DNA of 64,000 nt from Dermatophagoides farinae (GCF_024713945.1 NC_134678.1:6820001-6884000), one strand, 5' to 3'. Counted from the stretch's first letter, positions 36,699-50,145 are shown. The notes: a model not told the origin generated them from the sequence alone. Program-made: numbers and translations.

Positions 36699-39076
36699 GG
36701 CGTCTTGATTTTCAATCTTTCACATAATTCACCCACATTCTTCTTCAAACAGCCACGATCCATTGATTTTAAGATGTGTGTGTGTGTGTATGGTGTGTTT
36801 ATTTTTTTCTTTCTGGTTATTTTTTTTTTCTTCTCCAAATGTTTTGGCCTTTGTGGGGCTAAAAAAAAATAATAACTAATGATGTGTTGATAACGCAGAC
36901 CAGAGAAAATGTGTGACTTGCGTTTTTTTTTTTTTTTTAATTTGAGACGCACACAGCCAATGGCAATTGGCTTGATGTTTTTCTTTCTCCATACGGGTAT
37001 CTGTATTTTTTTTTATTTGGTTTTTTTTTCTTGATTTGAAACAAATTGTTTCACATTGAAATTGAAATTTGAATATTTCTAATTTAGAGTAAATTAATGA
37101 ATTGAATGAAATGAAATTTTTTTTTACATTTTTCACCACCACAACCCTGGATACAATTATTATTATTTTTTTTCCAAATAATTGCCATCATCAGATAAAA
37201 AAAATGATGATGATGATGATGATGATGACATTATGATTATTTGCATTTTGAATATTTTTGTGTGCACACATGTGTGTGTGTGTGTGTGGGTGTAAATTAT
37301 TTGTTCATCATTGTCATTGTTTGTCAACCTTGCCATCATCATCATTATCATTCATTCATTCATGGTTTATTGGTGGGACTACCACACACATAGTCTCAAA
37401 CACGAACTTTATTTGAATAAATATAGCAAAGAAAAATATGAAAGTACCACTTATATGATCTCTGTGTGTGTGTGTGTGTGTTTGTGTGTTTGTTGGTGGG
37501 ATATATCACATTTTTTTTTATCAATGTATGATACAATATTATAACATTGAAAGCCATCATCATCATCATATAGCCATTAATATTGGAAAATGTGATGGAA
37601 TTCCATAAAAAAAAAGAAAATTGTTATTAATAATAAACAAATTTCCTCTGTCTGACTGCCAGTCGGTCTCTCTCTCTGTGTGTGTGTATGTTTAATTATG
37701 GCAACATGACGATGATGATGATGATGATGATGAAAAGTTATTAAAATGTCAATTTTAATAACATTTCATATTTCCATTTCTGGTTACAAAAATGAATTTT
37801 GGAATATTTCGAATACCAAAAAACAAAACAAAACAAAACAAAAAAATTCTGGTCATTTTCATTTTCATTTGTGGATTAATTTTCTTTTTCCCAAGATACA
37901 GTGTACAGCATAGCGCACACCATATCAGACATGAAATTCAGAAACAAAAACAAGAAAAAAAATCAATTCAGCCATCAAATATAATCAATATTGATAATAA
38001 TAATAATAATAATCTTGGATTAATAGTAATGTCAAATGAATCAAAAAGAAATTTTTTTTTTTTTTCATTTCTATATATACAATATACAAGTTCAAAAAAA
38101 AAAAAACAAGAGAATGGAAAAAAAATCAATCCATTCGATCCAGTACACAATGTCACATGTTTTATGTGCATGTGTATGTATTTGTATCGATGTCATAACA
38201 TTATTATCATTGTTTTTATACCAATCTTGTCATATATCTATATCATGTTGGCACACATGGTTCATATTGCTATGAATGAATGAATGAATGATGGATCAGT
38301 CAAGACTTCATAATAAAACACTATCTATCTGTCTGTATCATTCTCATTCACTATATTTCATTATCAGGCAATATTTCAATTTAATAAATTGACAAGTTTT
38401 TTTTTTTTGTTTCTCGACTCATTGTTCATTCACTCTCTCTTGTTTTTTTTTTTTTTTTGCTGCTGTTTTTGCTCATTGATATTATAACGATATCATACAC
38501 ACACATATAAACAAGTGAGTTAAAGTTTGTCAAAAATTTTTTCTTTGAAATTCTGAATGAAACTGAATAAAATGCTGCTGCTGCTACTGCTGAATTATAA
38601 TGTGAAAATTATTATACATCATTGGCCTCTACTTTACTACACGCACACACACACACACTGAGGTTTAATCTATCGTTTTTTTTATTATTATTAATAATGT
38701 TATTATTTTTTTCATATCGGGAATCTCTGTGTGTGTGTGGGTACGAGATTGAAAATTGATTGATTTTTCGTTCGTTCGTCCGTCGTTATTGTTATTGATA
38801 TATTAAATAAAATAAAAAAATTTTCCATGTTGTCAATGTGATGATGATGATGATGATGATGATAATGTCGTTAAAGAAGGAAGCAGAATATTTTTTTTTT
38901 TTTTGGTTCACTTTTGGTTTTTTTTTCGTGAAAAAAAATTAATGATTTTTTTTCTCTGTTCAACACTTTCTACCATTTTTCGATATTATTATGGTAAACA
39001 TTCTTCTTCATCATTTTTTCTGATGTTCAAACATTGAATTCTGTGTGTGTGTGTGTGTGATTATAATGATATTCTG

Positions 39077-39099
39077 TTTTTTTTTTTTTTTTTTTTTTT
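39077..39099. repeat. Poly-T tract
   Basis: Twenty-three consecutive T. Confidence 0.9.
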
Positions 39100-39225
39100 G
39101 GAGAAAAATAAAATCATTCAAATCACTGCTGATTTTTTTTTGCATTGACTTAATTTTTTTTACATTGAAAAAAAACCCGTAAAGTTTCTAATGAACCATT
39201 AGAGTTGAAACCAGAAAATTGTTAT

Positions 39226-39284
39226 TTTTTGTTGTTGTTGTTGTTGTTGCTGGTTTATAACAACAACAACAACAACAACAAAAA
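39226..39284. repeat. Inverted repeat built from (TTG)n and (CAA)n
   Basis: A T-run plus (GTT)n arm at 39226-39249 and a (CAA)7-AAA arm at 39261-39284 are reverse complements with an 11-base spacer, so a near-perfect 24-bp stem is possible. Confidence 0.85.
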
Positions 39285-39360
39285 GTGAAAAACTTTTTTT
39301 CCTGGTTTGTGATATAGTGAAAAACAACAACATCATAAAAAACTTTGCAATCATTATACA

Positions 39361-39365
<5 letters not shown>

Positions 39366-39412
<47 letters not shown>
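39366..39412. repeat. (GA)n microsatellite
   Basis: About 47 bp of uninterrupted GA; the longest dinucleotide run noticed in the window. Confidence 0.95.
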
Positions 39413-39415
<3 letters not shown>

Positions 39416-41118
39416 AGAGGGTACACGTTATATGGGTTAATATTTTTTTTTTTTTTTTGGGCGAAACCACATTTATAATTATTACCTCTTGCACAATAAT
39501 AGCAACAGCAACCAAAAAAAAAAAAAAAAAAATTCAAGCTTGTAACCATACTTTATCAGTCAGTTTTTTTTCTCTTTGTATTACGGTTTTATCGTACCGT
39601 ATCAGGTGTGTGTGTAGCGAGAGAGTGAAAAAGGTATTTATGCAGTTCCGGTTGATGATTTTCATCTGTTTCCTTTTCACCTTTCATTTCATTTTGAAAA
39701 CGTTTAAATAAAAATAGTTAAAGGCAAAGCTTTGGTTATTATGTTGAAATTTTTTTTTCTGTTCTTCTTCTTCAATACGATAAGCCATAGAAAAACGATG
39801 ATGAAGAATTGTGAGTGAAAAAGTTTATTGTTGTTGTTGTTGTAGTTCCAATGAGGAAAAAAAATTGTCCCAAGCGATTTCGATTTGTGTTCCATGCCAT
39901 GTGATTCCATTTGATGATGATGATTCCTAAACAAATTCTTTGTAATATTTCATCAATAGTACTATTTTTTTTCGATCCATATCCAGGTTTTTTTTGCGAG
40001 GGGGGCGAGGAGTGACTATTGTAGAAGAGTTTTTGCTATACATTTTATGTCTGATTATTATGGTTGTGTTGTTGTTGTTGTTGTTGTGGTGGTGGTGGTA
40101 TATAACATTGCATTGTATGTTTTGTATATACCTTGTTGACTAATTGCATTTGATATATTACCATACACCATAACAGAAGAAGAAAAAAAACCATTTTCCA
40201 TGTTGTTTGTTACCTACATTTTTTTTTTGATACTAATTTTATTTGTCTTTTTATTATTATTATTATTATTGTCTGTTGTTGTTGTTGTTGTTGTCCATTT
40301 TCTTTTCTATATTTTTAGTAATAGGTATCCAAAAAAAAAAAACGATTGTTTGTTTCGTTGTAATAATGTTTGTTTTTTTTTGTTTCTCTCATTGTATTAT
40401 AGTTGTTGTTGGTTGGCCATCAAATATCGTTCAGTGATCATCAGTGCCATCATCATTGCTGTTGACAATTTTTTTTCTTCTTCATGTAACGTTATTTATC
40501 ATTATCCACATAACCACCACCACCAACACCACCACCATTTCTTAGTTTGATTCCTGATTTTCATCATCATCATCATCATCATTTCTATCGTTTGTCAAAA
40601 AAAAAAAATGTTGACTTTATGTGGAAATTGAAGATAAAATGGCCATAAACTGAATCGGTTATAGCAAATAGTGAGAATAAAAAAAAATACACGCCATTAA
40701 TGCCAAAATGGATTAGAATATATGACGATGATGATGATGATGAAAAGTCAAGACCGAAACCAAAAAAATAAAAAAATAAGAATCCAAAAAAGTACTTGGC
40801 TTGAAATTCGACAAACTGCATCAGCAGCAGCAACAACAACAACGACAACAACAACAACAACAACAGGATCGTCGTAAAGATTTTTTTTTCTCTTTTTGCC
40901 ATTGCAGCATTCTATCATCATCATAATCATCATCATTATTATATTTGCTTAATATATTTCCTCAATTTTCACTCTGCACACACACACACTATCACACTAA
41001 TGGTATACATTACATTTCTACGTTATATAATAATAATAATAATAAAAATACACGTTCATCATATACAGCCACAGTGGTAGTATTTTTTTTCAAATAGAAA
41101 TTTTTTTTTTTTTTATTA

Positions 41119-42141
41119 ATGAAACTTTTACACGGAACACGAAACATATCAAAATCCATTTCGAAAATGAGCTTTACGTATCAATTACCGAAACAGCAGC
41201 AGCAGCAGCAGCTACATCTACAGCTACAACAACAAGAATTACATAATCGTCAACAGCAACAGAAACAACATATACATTCACCTCAAATGAAAATGATGAT
41301 GATGACGACGACGACGACTATGAAACCACAATCGATGATGATGATGATGACTACGGAACATCAAAATCAATTACAACAACAATTGGATATACAAAGACAA
41401 ACATCTTATCACAATAATCATCATCAACAACAACAACAACAGCAGCAGCAGCAGTATCAGCATAATCAATATCAACAACAACAACAACAACAAAAATATC
41501 CGATATCAATAACAAATGATTATAATCATCATTTAGCCATGTTCACTGAAAAGATTACTATACAGGAAAATAAATTAAGAAAATTACGTTTATTAAAAGG
41601 ACAAATTCAAAAACAACGTTACGAAAATTCGAATGTTTGTAAGTATTATTATTCTTGAAATGAATCAAACAAACAAAAAAAAAATCTTCCTTTTCCATTT
41701 TTCATTCACTCTTTCTCTCTCGTTGAATTGAAATGAATGAATAAAATTGGGTAAATCGCATATAAATTTTTTGTTTTGTTTTGTTTCGTTTGCCTAATCA
41801 ATTCATTCGTTAATATTCACTCATGATTAGTTTTTTTTTTTGAGGTCGTCAATTGTGAATGAATGAATGAATAAGTCACGAAATGAATGATGCTAAAACT
41901 AGAATGAGATAGACTCTTTTGGCCCAAAAAAAAAAAATTTTATTCATATATCAACATCAAATCTAATAATTTCATATGCAACGAGAAAAAAATGCTAATA
42001 TATCTGTCTCTGTCTCTCTGTGTTTCTGCTTCGTTGCTGAACTCATGAACGTATCCGTCCATATCGTATGGTAATTTTCTTAATATTTATAGACCTACTA
42101 CTAAAGTATAGAGATAAAAAAAACCGCTAGATGCCATTTCC

Positions 42142-42179
<38 letters not shown>

Positions 42180-45100
42180 GTTTATTTCCAACAGCATAAT
42201 AATCACCAGAAAAAAATGATTAGATGAATAAAGAAATTCTTAATGAAAAAAAAGAATGATTCGTAGGTCTTATCAGCAAAAAAAAAATTGAGTTGCATTT
42301 TATATATGAGAGAAAAAATAGATGAGTATTATGCAAATAATGATCTTTAATTAATTATTTTCCATACAATTTCACTGATTTAATGAATGAGTGAAAAATT
42401 CCAATGATTTTTTTTTCCTAGTTAATAATAATGTATTTATAGCATTCTAATTTGAATAGGAAAAAAAATTTGGAAGAAAAAATTTACCGAATAGTAGAGA
42501 ATATTTACCGGAATCGAATTGAAATGAATTTTTTTTTTTTTGGTTTTTTTTGAAACTTCAAGTAAAGAATAAAAAAAAATGTTTCTTTTTTTTCATTGCT
42601 AACACACACACACACACACACAGGTTCTGAATTGGAAACATTGAAATTATTATTCAAAGAAAAAGAACGTGAATTATCCGTTGCATTGAATAAAATTGAT
42701 ACATTGACTAAACAATTGGATGATATCAACAAAAATCATCATCATGTTGGTGGTGGTACTGGTGTCGGTGTTACATATGGCAACAAAAATTCAATGGAAT
42801 TAGAGAATTTAAAACAAGAACTTTTGGTAAATATTTATTCACATCATTCAACTTTATATATATTCAATTTATTTTGGATTATGTTATATTAATCAAATAA
42901 ACACACATTTTGTTTGTTTGTTTGTTTGTTTATTTATTTATTTATTCATTCCAGTTCAAGACTAGAATATTCAAACAGAATGATGAAGAATTAATGCAGA
43001 AAAAGAATTTTTTACAAAAACGTAAAACCGATATGATACAAATTGATCAACGTATACATGAATTACAAGCTAGATTGATGCGTAAAAAAATTATTAATCA
43101 AAAATTGAAATTATTACAACAACAACAACAACATGAACATGAACATGAACAAGATGAAATGGAAAATGATCCATTAGACGATAATAATCGTAAAGAAAAT
43201 GGCCAAACATCATCATCATCATCATCATCATCGACAATGATGATGACAAGTAATATTGCCATGGGACAGCAATTTGTTCCATCAATGAATAATAATAATA
43301 ATAACAAATTAATGGCTGCCACATTTCAAATGAATCGTACAAATCTGAATAATAATAATAATAGCTGTAACGGTAATGGTGGTAATAATAATGTTGCTAC
43401 CGTTGAACCATTACAACGATTGAAAGTGGATGTAAGTGTTTTGTTGACAATTTTTTTTTAATGTTCATGATAATAATAATTTATATAACTTTTAATTTTT
43501 ATTTTCAAATTAAAAATTTTTTTTTTTTCGCTATAGTACTCTGCTGATTCGAACTATTTATTTCGACAACAACAGCATCAGCAACAACAACAACAACAGC
43601 AGAAATCCAATCATCAAATAAGAATACAATTACAAAATGATCATCCATCAACAAAATATCAGACATTACCTTATGGTACAAAATTTAATTCCAATCAAAT
43701 TGGTAATAATTTCGAAATGTTTATCACTAAAAATCATCATCAACAACAACAACAACCACAACAGCATCAATTAAAAAAAGAAAATGAAAAAAATGAGCTT
43801 ACAACAACGATTAGTAACAATAATAATGTAATCGATTGTGATCGATTAAAAAATGGTGATATTTCACTTTTAATTAATGATGATGAAGATGATGATGATG
43901 ATGATGTTTCGAATGTTGGCATGTCGATGAAGATGATGATGATGATGATGAAAAATGATAATAATCATGATAGTCTTGAAGAAAGGCCATCACCATCTGG
44001 TAGTAGTGGATCATCCGATAGGATTAGTTCATCATTGAATACATATAATAATAATTCCTATAATTCATCACCTAATCATCGTCATCATGATGAAAAATCG
44101 AATTTTATGGACATTAAATTCCATAATAATAATAATATGATGGCCACAACAAACACGACAAATAATAATGATAAATTATCTAATCGAACTACAGAATCGG
44201 CAACTTCTAATAATAATAATAATAATAATGTTGAAATGCAAAAAAATTTATTTCCACATCGTTTTATGCCAAATTCAAACTCTAATTATCGTCACGGAAA
44301 TAGCCATCACGGTAATAGTATCCAGTTTCCAGTAAATAGTAAAGAATCAAATCAACAGCAGCAAAAAAATTACATAACAATAGCCACTAAACCATCAGTT
44401 CCAGTGAAACCAATTGCAACTACCACCGATAATAAGGATCTCATTGAATCAATGTACAACAACACTGCCGTTGAAAATGATGAGTCTGTTTGTAACATTG
44501 CCACTAACAAGTAAGGCACTTATTATTTGTATTCTCTCGAAAATTCATTAAATTTTTGTTTATTTCAATTCAATTCCATTTGCTCTTTTATTTTTATTCG
44601 ATAGAAATGAAATTCAAGTGAATTCCTTTCCAGAGAATGATTGTAATGAAGAAAAAGAGGCACTGCAACAACAACAACAACGTTCAAACAGCGTAGTTGA
44701 GATTGTTAATAAATTGAACAATCTTTCATGTAAAGAATCATGGGAAAAAATGATGAAAAGAAGACCAGTATACAATATGAATGAAATGGAAAAAGAATTG
44801 GAAAAATCCTCATCGATACATAATGATAAAGATGAATTTTCTGTGAATTATGTTGACAACATTATTCATGGTAATGATAATAGCCACGATACTACTGATA
44901 AATGTACCATTGTTAACAACAAAAACGAACAAGATGATGCTGTGAATAATAATAATAATAATAATAATGGTAAAAAATTGTCAAACAATCCAGAAGAAAT
45001 GATCAAAGATTCTGGCTATATTAAACGGATGAAAGGAGGCCTAAAAAAAGAAGATGTTCAACAAAGAATGATGTGTTTACGACGACAACGACGTGTTAGT

Positions 45101-46066
45101 TTCGATCCTTTAGCTCTTTTATTGGATGCCTCATTGGAAGGTGAACTTGAACTCGTTAAAAAAACTGCCATTCAAGTAAGTAAAAATTTCTAGCCCAGAT
45201 GTACATCATGATGATGAATGAACCATTGATCATTGAATTAATCAATCAATATTTATTTCATGAATATATATAGGTGCCAAATCCAAGTTCATCGAACGAT
45301 GAAGGTATCACTGCATTACATAATGCGACATGTGCTGGACATTTTGACATTGTTAAATTTCTAGTGGAAATTGGTTGTGATGTTAATGTTCAAGATTCGG
45401 ATGGATGGTAAATTGTCATATATCAATGTAGATTATTTTAATGGCCATCATTTTTTTCTCGTTCATCAGGACTCCGTTACATTGTGCTGCTTCCTGTAAT
45501 AATTTAACAATGATTAAATTTCTTGTCAAATCGGGTGCTTGTATTTTTGCTACAACATTTTCCGATCTAGAAACGGCAGCTGAAAAATGTGAAGAAGAAG
45601 ATGAAGGATTTGATGGATGTTCACAATATCTTTATGGTAATTGGATATTGTTTCTCCTCATTTTAATGTTAATGTTAATCTGATTCATTTTTTTTCTCTC
45701 TCTGCATGATTTACCCATTTTAGGTATTCAAGAAAAATTGGGTCTCATCAATAATGGCATCGTATATGCTTTATATGATTATGATGCACAAAATGAAGAT
45801 GAATTAAGCTTCAAAGAAGGCGATATTATTAAAGTGCTACGTAAAGGTGATGAAAATGAAAAAGAATGGTGGTGGTCCAAAATCGGAAACAATGAAGGCT
45901 ATGTTCCAAGAAATCTAATTGGCGTAGGTGTATTTTTTTTATATTTCATTTTCGTCAAATTGAAAAATTTTTAATCTTTTTTCGTCATTTTTTTTCATTG
46001 TAATAACAGCTTTTCGCTCGTATTAAGCCAAAAGATTTGTCATTCAAATCAACAGCATCGAATTGA
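41119..46066 (+). CDS. ASPP: ASPP family protein (ankyrin repeats plus SH3)
   Basis: Orthologue of the TP53BP2/PPP1R13B/iASPP family, regulators of p53, PP1 and junctional/Src signalling. Nine exons: 41119-41638, 42624-42826, 42955-43431, 43537-44510, 44605-45175, 45274-45407, 45470-45636, 45724-45923 and 46010-46066 (1100 aa). A Gln-rich start leads to coiled coil: [55 protein letters not shown], all with direct ASPP counterparts. A long Asn/His/Gln-rich disordered middle follows. Near 887 is [20 protein letters not shown], which contains the PP1-docking RVxF motif. Ankyrin repeats follow ([34 protein letters not shown]), then SH3 ([38 protein letters not shown], ending [10 protein letters not shown]). 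The N-terminal RA-like domain of vertebrate ASPP1/2 is not in the model; it may be absent or in an upstream exon not found. AATAAA at 46257-46262. Confidence 0.94.
42152..42179. repeat. (TG)n microsatellite in ASPP intron 1
   Basis: About 14 TG units in the 985-bp first intron. The acceptor of exon 2 (42622-42623) is itself preceded by a (CA)n run at 42602-42621. Confidence 0.9.
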
Positions 46067-46528
46067 TTTACGAAGCCAACGACGACGACGATAACATTAT
46101 TATTTAACAATGAGCTGTGATCCGAATACTTTTGTGAATTTTGAATTTCTATTTTAATGATGGTAATAATCGGCTTGCTGATGTTTCATTGGATGGTTGG
46201 ACCATCTTTTTTTTATCTTAATGCTTTTTTTTTATTTTGTTTTCATTGAACTCTAAAATAAAGAACTGATCATTGAATTTATAATTCAGTTTTCAATCAA
46301 TTCATTTAATTGATTTTAAATTAACGGTATTTTTGATTTTTGTATACGCGCTGCTATCTGTTAACGGAGAAAAAAACTAAAATTCAACTATATTTTGACC
46401 ATTTCATATTTTACATGGTTATAAGTTTTTATTATTCAAATGATGATGATATACTCGTCAAATCAAAATTTATTGAAAGTTCATAATCATGAATTAATGA
46501 AAAGTGAATGAAAATATTATGATTATGA
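46067..46528. other. Shared 3' region of convergent ASPP and LMBRD1
   Basis: 462 bp between two stop codons. Plus-strand AATAAA at 46257-46262 fits ASPP; minus-strand AATAAA at 46474-46469 and 46433-46428 fit LMBRD1 (55 and 96 bp past its stop). No gene here. Confidence 0.6.
46257..46262 (+). promoter_or_regulatory. Putative poly-A signal of ASPP
   Basis: AATAAA 191 bp past the ASPP stop. Confidence 0.55.
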
Positions 46529-48511
46529 TCAAGCATCCTCATTTTCGAAATCATTTTCCAATAATCCTTGGGTAACCGTCTGTTTTGGTCGTAATGAAAC
46601 ATAAATGAATGAACAAAGTGAAACGATCAAAAAAGTCCACATCATCCAATAATAATAAGCACCGAAAAACCAGGCTTTGTAAAAGAATCGTAATAACAAT
46701 GCACTCATTCGTGTCATTGTGCATGAATCTAAATATTTCAAGGATAAAGGATTGAATAATTTATCTATTTTGTTTAGGATTGTAGGACAAACCTTTTGGT
46801 GAATCCAAAGTACAGATTTTAGTCAACGTTTGATTAGCTGAAACATCTTCATAGAATTGTCGACCATATGTAGCATATTGTGGAAAAGCCGAATAGAAGA
46901 GAACATTGATGCCAAGTATAGCCAACATGATCAATGCGAACAATAACAATATAGCTTGTGGTGCTGTTTTTCTTGGTTTGATTTTGTATAACTATTCAAG
47001 ACAAATTGGCAATTATTTTTAAGTTTATTAATTTATCAACACTTACCTTGATACATAAAAATCTGATTCCAATATGTTTAAAACCTGATATGGTGTACAT
47101 AACTAATGAAAAACTGAGAATCAGAATTAGAATGTAATCTAATGGATAAACGGTTTGTAGTTCGGATAGAATAAAATTGATCGGATTTGGAAATGTTGAA
47201 TTGACCAATGCATAGCCCATATGCATACCCAACGAATGAAAAGCTTTGTCTACACTATTTTTTCATTAATAAAAAAGGAAAAATTTAAATCTATAATGAT
47301 TAAATATTTAAATTCAAGATCTTACTTTGTAATCAATAATGAGATCCATACTAAAATCGATATCAATAAAATAATGGTACCGAAAAATATTTGAATCGGT
47401 CTGAATAAAAATCGTAATCGATAGAAATAACTTTCACGATATTCAATTACATATGATTCTTCAAGAGAAGTCATTCGTTCCTGTTCTTCTAAACTTCGCA
47501 ATCGATTCATTTCCCGTTCGGTTAAATGTCCGGTCGTTCGTAATTTTTCTCTCAAACTATTTATATTGAAAGAATTATTGAGATGACGATCTTCAATATC
47601 TTGTAGCTGCGTTCGTGCACTTTTTGTTCCTTTTATTAGGCTGACAGGCCAAGAAAACATTCCGAATGCTGTATAGATTGCCACGTTTGTGACGCCGATT
47701 GCCGTTAAAATTGATAACACCATGGACATGGCATCTTCACCACGATTTTTTTCTAAAACGTTGATTAAATTTTTAAATTTATCGATCCATGATCCATTAT
47801 TGTTCGGATCAGGTGTCGGTCGTAATGGAACGAAAGCCCTGTTATCAACCAAATAAATGAAACAAATTTATGATTTTATCATTTCATTAATAATTCATCA
47901 TACCCAATCAAAAGAAAAAATGCAGCCAACAAAACAAATATGAATGTATTCTTAAGAGCATTCAACAATGGACTCGTATCGAATATTGAACTTTCTCGTT
48001 CTTCAAAATAAAAATAGACAAATGGTATGACCAGAAAGACGAACATAAAAATGAATGAATAAAGAGCTGTAAATTTTAAAAAAAAATTGAAAAAATTAAA
48101 ATTTTAAAACAAATAATAATAAAAGCTTCATTTATCTTACAATAATATGTGTATAAAATTTGATTCTCATAATGTTCTCGTTCAGTTACATTCGATGCCC
48201 ATTCTTTGAATGTTCCATTTGGATATTTCATCGATGATACTATAAATATATCGACCGGTAATAATGAACATGTTAATAATGCAATGATTAATGAAACGAT
48301 AGCTGTAATATTTGTTGTTTTGATTGAATCTTCATGATTCGAATATTTTCGTACATAATATATGGAAAAAAGTATAATAAACTAATCAAGAAAAAAAAAT
48401 TTAGTACCATTATCATTTATGATGATTCGTGTAAAGGAAACTTACTAATAAAGCAAATAAAAATGATGACAATATGCCAGCCAAATTTTCGAATGGAAAT
48501 ACGGTATACAT
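46529..48511 (-). CDS. LMBRD1: Lysosomal cobalamin transport escort protein LMBD1
   Basis: Polytopic lysosomal membrane protein of the LMBR1 family, needed in animals for cobalamin release from lysosomes with ABCD4. Seven minus-strand exons: 48511-48446, 48381-48141, 48066-47904, 47838-47326, 47254-47047, 46991-46793 and 46728-46529; 1590 nt, 529 aa (human 540). Conserved blocks: TAIVSLIIALLTCSLLPVDI, YPNGTFKEWASNVT, FVYFYFEE, LIGAFVPLRP, GMFSWPVSLIKGTKSAR with a charged cytosolic coiled segment (ENSWW-like region replaced by ESYVIEYRESYF), NPINFILSELQTVYPLDYIL, GFKHIGIRFLCIK, FPQYATYGRQFY and CTMTRM...FYKAWFFGAYYY. About nine hydrophobic spans. The human counterparts of these blocks follow in the same order. 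Introns are 46-82 bp. The stop faces the ASPP stop. Confidence 0.95.
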
Positions 48512-48818
48512 CTTTAATCAATCAATCTCACTTTTTATTATTGTTATTGTCAATCAAAAAAAAAAAAAAAAAAAAGAATTAGATTTGGTTTAATTAGAAA
48601 ATGCGAAATTATTATTTAACATATTTTTTTTCGTTATTGTCGTTGACAATTATATAATATCACACATCCATTGCAAACAAAAGAGCTCAAATGACGCATT
48701 TCAAATTTTATAAATAAAGACACAGTGCACATCAAAACAATTTTTTTTTTTTTTTTTTTTTGGTTTCATTCGATCGCGATTAAAGCCACAAACACACACA
48801 AAACGCACATAAATGACG
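48512..48818. other. Short spacer between HDAC8 stop and LMBRD1 start
   Basis: 307 bp holding the LMBRD1 5' flank and the HDAC8 3' end. A 20-base poly-A lies at 48556-48575 and a poly-T run near 48741-48761. I see no canonical minus-strand AATAAA here. Confidence 0.45.
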
Positions 48819-50016
48819 TTACGGAATTTTTTCAATATTCGTCAAGATAATTTTCAATTTTTCATTATATTCTTCTGGATCATTTTCATTCGGTAACATT
48901 GATTCTGTTATCGATAGATCATAATCAGGTCCATAATAAAGAAAGAATTCATGATCCGGTATATTTGGATTCAATTTTTGGCCAAAAACTTTGGCTGTTA
49001 TTAATGTCCATAATTTAGCCGTATTTGTGTGATGATAACCACCACCACCTAATATAAGCAATGGTAATCGAATTTCTAATAATTTTTCGATACAATGTAA
49101 ATATGTACGAGATGTGAGATTAAATGATTTCATTCGATCACCGCTTAGACCATCAGCACCACATTGACAAATGATAACTTGAGGTTGATATTTTGGTATT
49201 AGCCTGTTGATTATCTTATCAAATATTTCAATATATTGATCATCATTGATACCGTTTCGAAGTGGCATGTTTATTGAATGATATTTGCCTCGAAATAAAC
49301 CGATATCATTGATGTGACCAGTGTCCGGGAAAAAACCAAATTCATATTTATGTAATGATAAACACAAAACTTTGTTCGTATGTACAAATGCCTGTTCAAC
49401 ACCATTACCGTGATGTAAATCTAAATCAATGTACAATATTTTGTCGAATCCATTCTCAAGAAATGTTAGTATAGCGAATACAATATCGTTTGTGTAACAA
49501 AATCCCGAAGCTTCATCACGATGGCCATGATGCCATCCACCAAACCAATTAAGAACGATTGAACATTGTCCGCTAATGATGGCATTAGCAGCAGCTATAC
49601 TTGATGCTGCTAAATATCCGATCGTTTTGAACATGTCGGAAAATGGTGGACAATCATAATTGAGACCAAATTGATCATTTTCATCATCATCATCCATTTT
49701 ATCTGAATCTATCGAAATTTGTCGTAAATAATTCAAAAATTCAATTGAATGAAATTTACGCAGTTGATTTTCATCCAATGGTTGATCCACTTGTACACGA
49801 TAACAATTATCGAACAAATGATAAGCACCAATCAATTGATGTACGAGAATAGCCTTTAGAATCGGAATTTAAATATATTAAATTTTAAGTTAGAAATAAA
49901 TTCTTTTAAAAAAATAAATCGTTTACCCTTCCTTTAACTGGTGGCAATTGATTTGACACCGATAATAGTTCACGTGAATAAACATAGCCAACTTTGATTG
50001 AATGATTTTGATTCAT
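48819..50016 (-). CDS. HDAC8: Histone deacetylase 8
   Basis: Zinc-dependent class I lysine deacetylase; in animals it deacetylates cohesin SMC3 among other targets. Exons 50016-49927 and 49853-48819, 73-bp intron, 374 aa (human 377). Exon 1 encodes MNQNHSIKVGYVYSRELLSV, then the junction KGR-AILVHQLIGAYHL. The fold's catalytic parts are intact: the YDCPPFSDMF loop, GGWHHGHRDEASGFCYTNDI with the two active-site histidines, YIDLDLHHGNGVEQAF with the zinc Asp and His, SLHKYEFGFFPDTGH, GADGLSGDRM with the second zinc Asp, LILGGGGYHHTNTA with the catalytic Tyr, then IPDHEFFLYYGPDYDLSI. Ending soon after this without a C-terminal tail is typical of HDAC8 rather than HDAC1-3. An acidic insert (DKMDDDDENDQFGL) precedes the YDCP loop. 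The start lies 174 bp from the kelch gene stop on the same strand. Confidence 0.95.
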
Positions 50017-50139
50017 TAATTAATTAATTAATTTTTGAATTTGAAATTTATATTTTTGAAAACTAAAATTCGCTGAAAAAGAATGAAACTGAGTGAGCAT
50101 GTCAACTAAAATGATAACTACTCGAGAGAGCTGCCATCT

Positions 50140-50145
50140 TTTATT
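50140..50145 (-). promoter_or_regulatory. Putative poly-A signal of the kelch-like gene
   Basis: AATAAA on the minus strand 45 bp past the kelch stop. It directly abuts an AAGATGGCA motif (50140-50132) upstream of HDAC8, so the end of one gene and the promoter of the next share a few tens of bases. Confidence 0.5.

Larger units (their letters stand above)
31151..41118. other. Repeat-rich desert upstream of ASPP
   Basis: About 10 kb with no recognisable coding exon; possibly ASPP promoter, 5' UTR exons and intron. It opens with a CpG-rich patch (about 31262-31290) and a 14-codon ORF with a good start context (31182-31223). The rest is poly-T runs (for example 39077-39099), (GA)n at 39366-39412, TTG/CAA inverted repeats at 39226-39284, and many GT, CA and GAT tracts. 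An ORF at 37792-38283 (+) has one hydrophobic span but no family match. Confidence 0.35.

Noticed and set aside
37792-38283. 163-codon plus-strand ORF with a hydrophobic N-terminal span
   Set aside because: After the span it dissolves into Lys/Gln/Asn and Phe runs encoded by poly-A, AAT and poly-T repeats; no family motif and no splice context.
39199-39711. ORFs with Ser-Leu and Arg-Glu alternation
   Set aside because: Produced by the (GA)n tract read on both strands.
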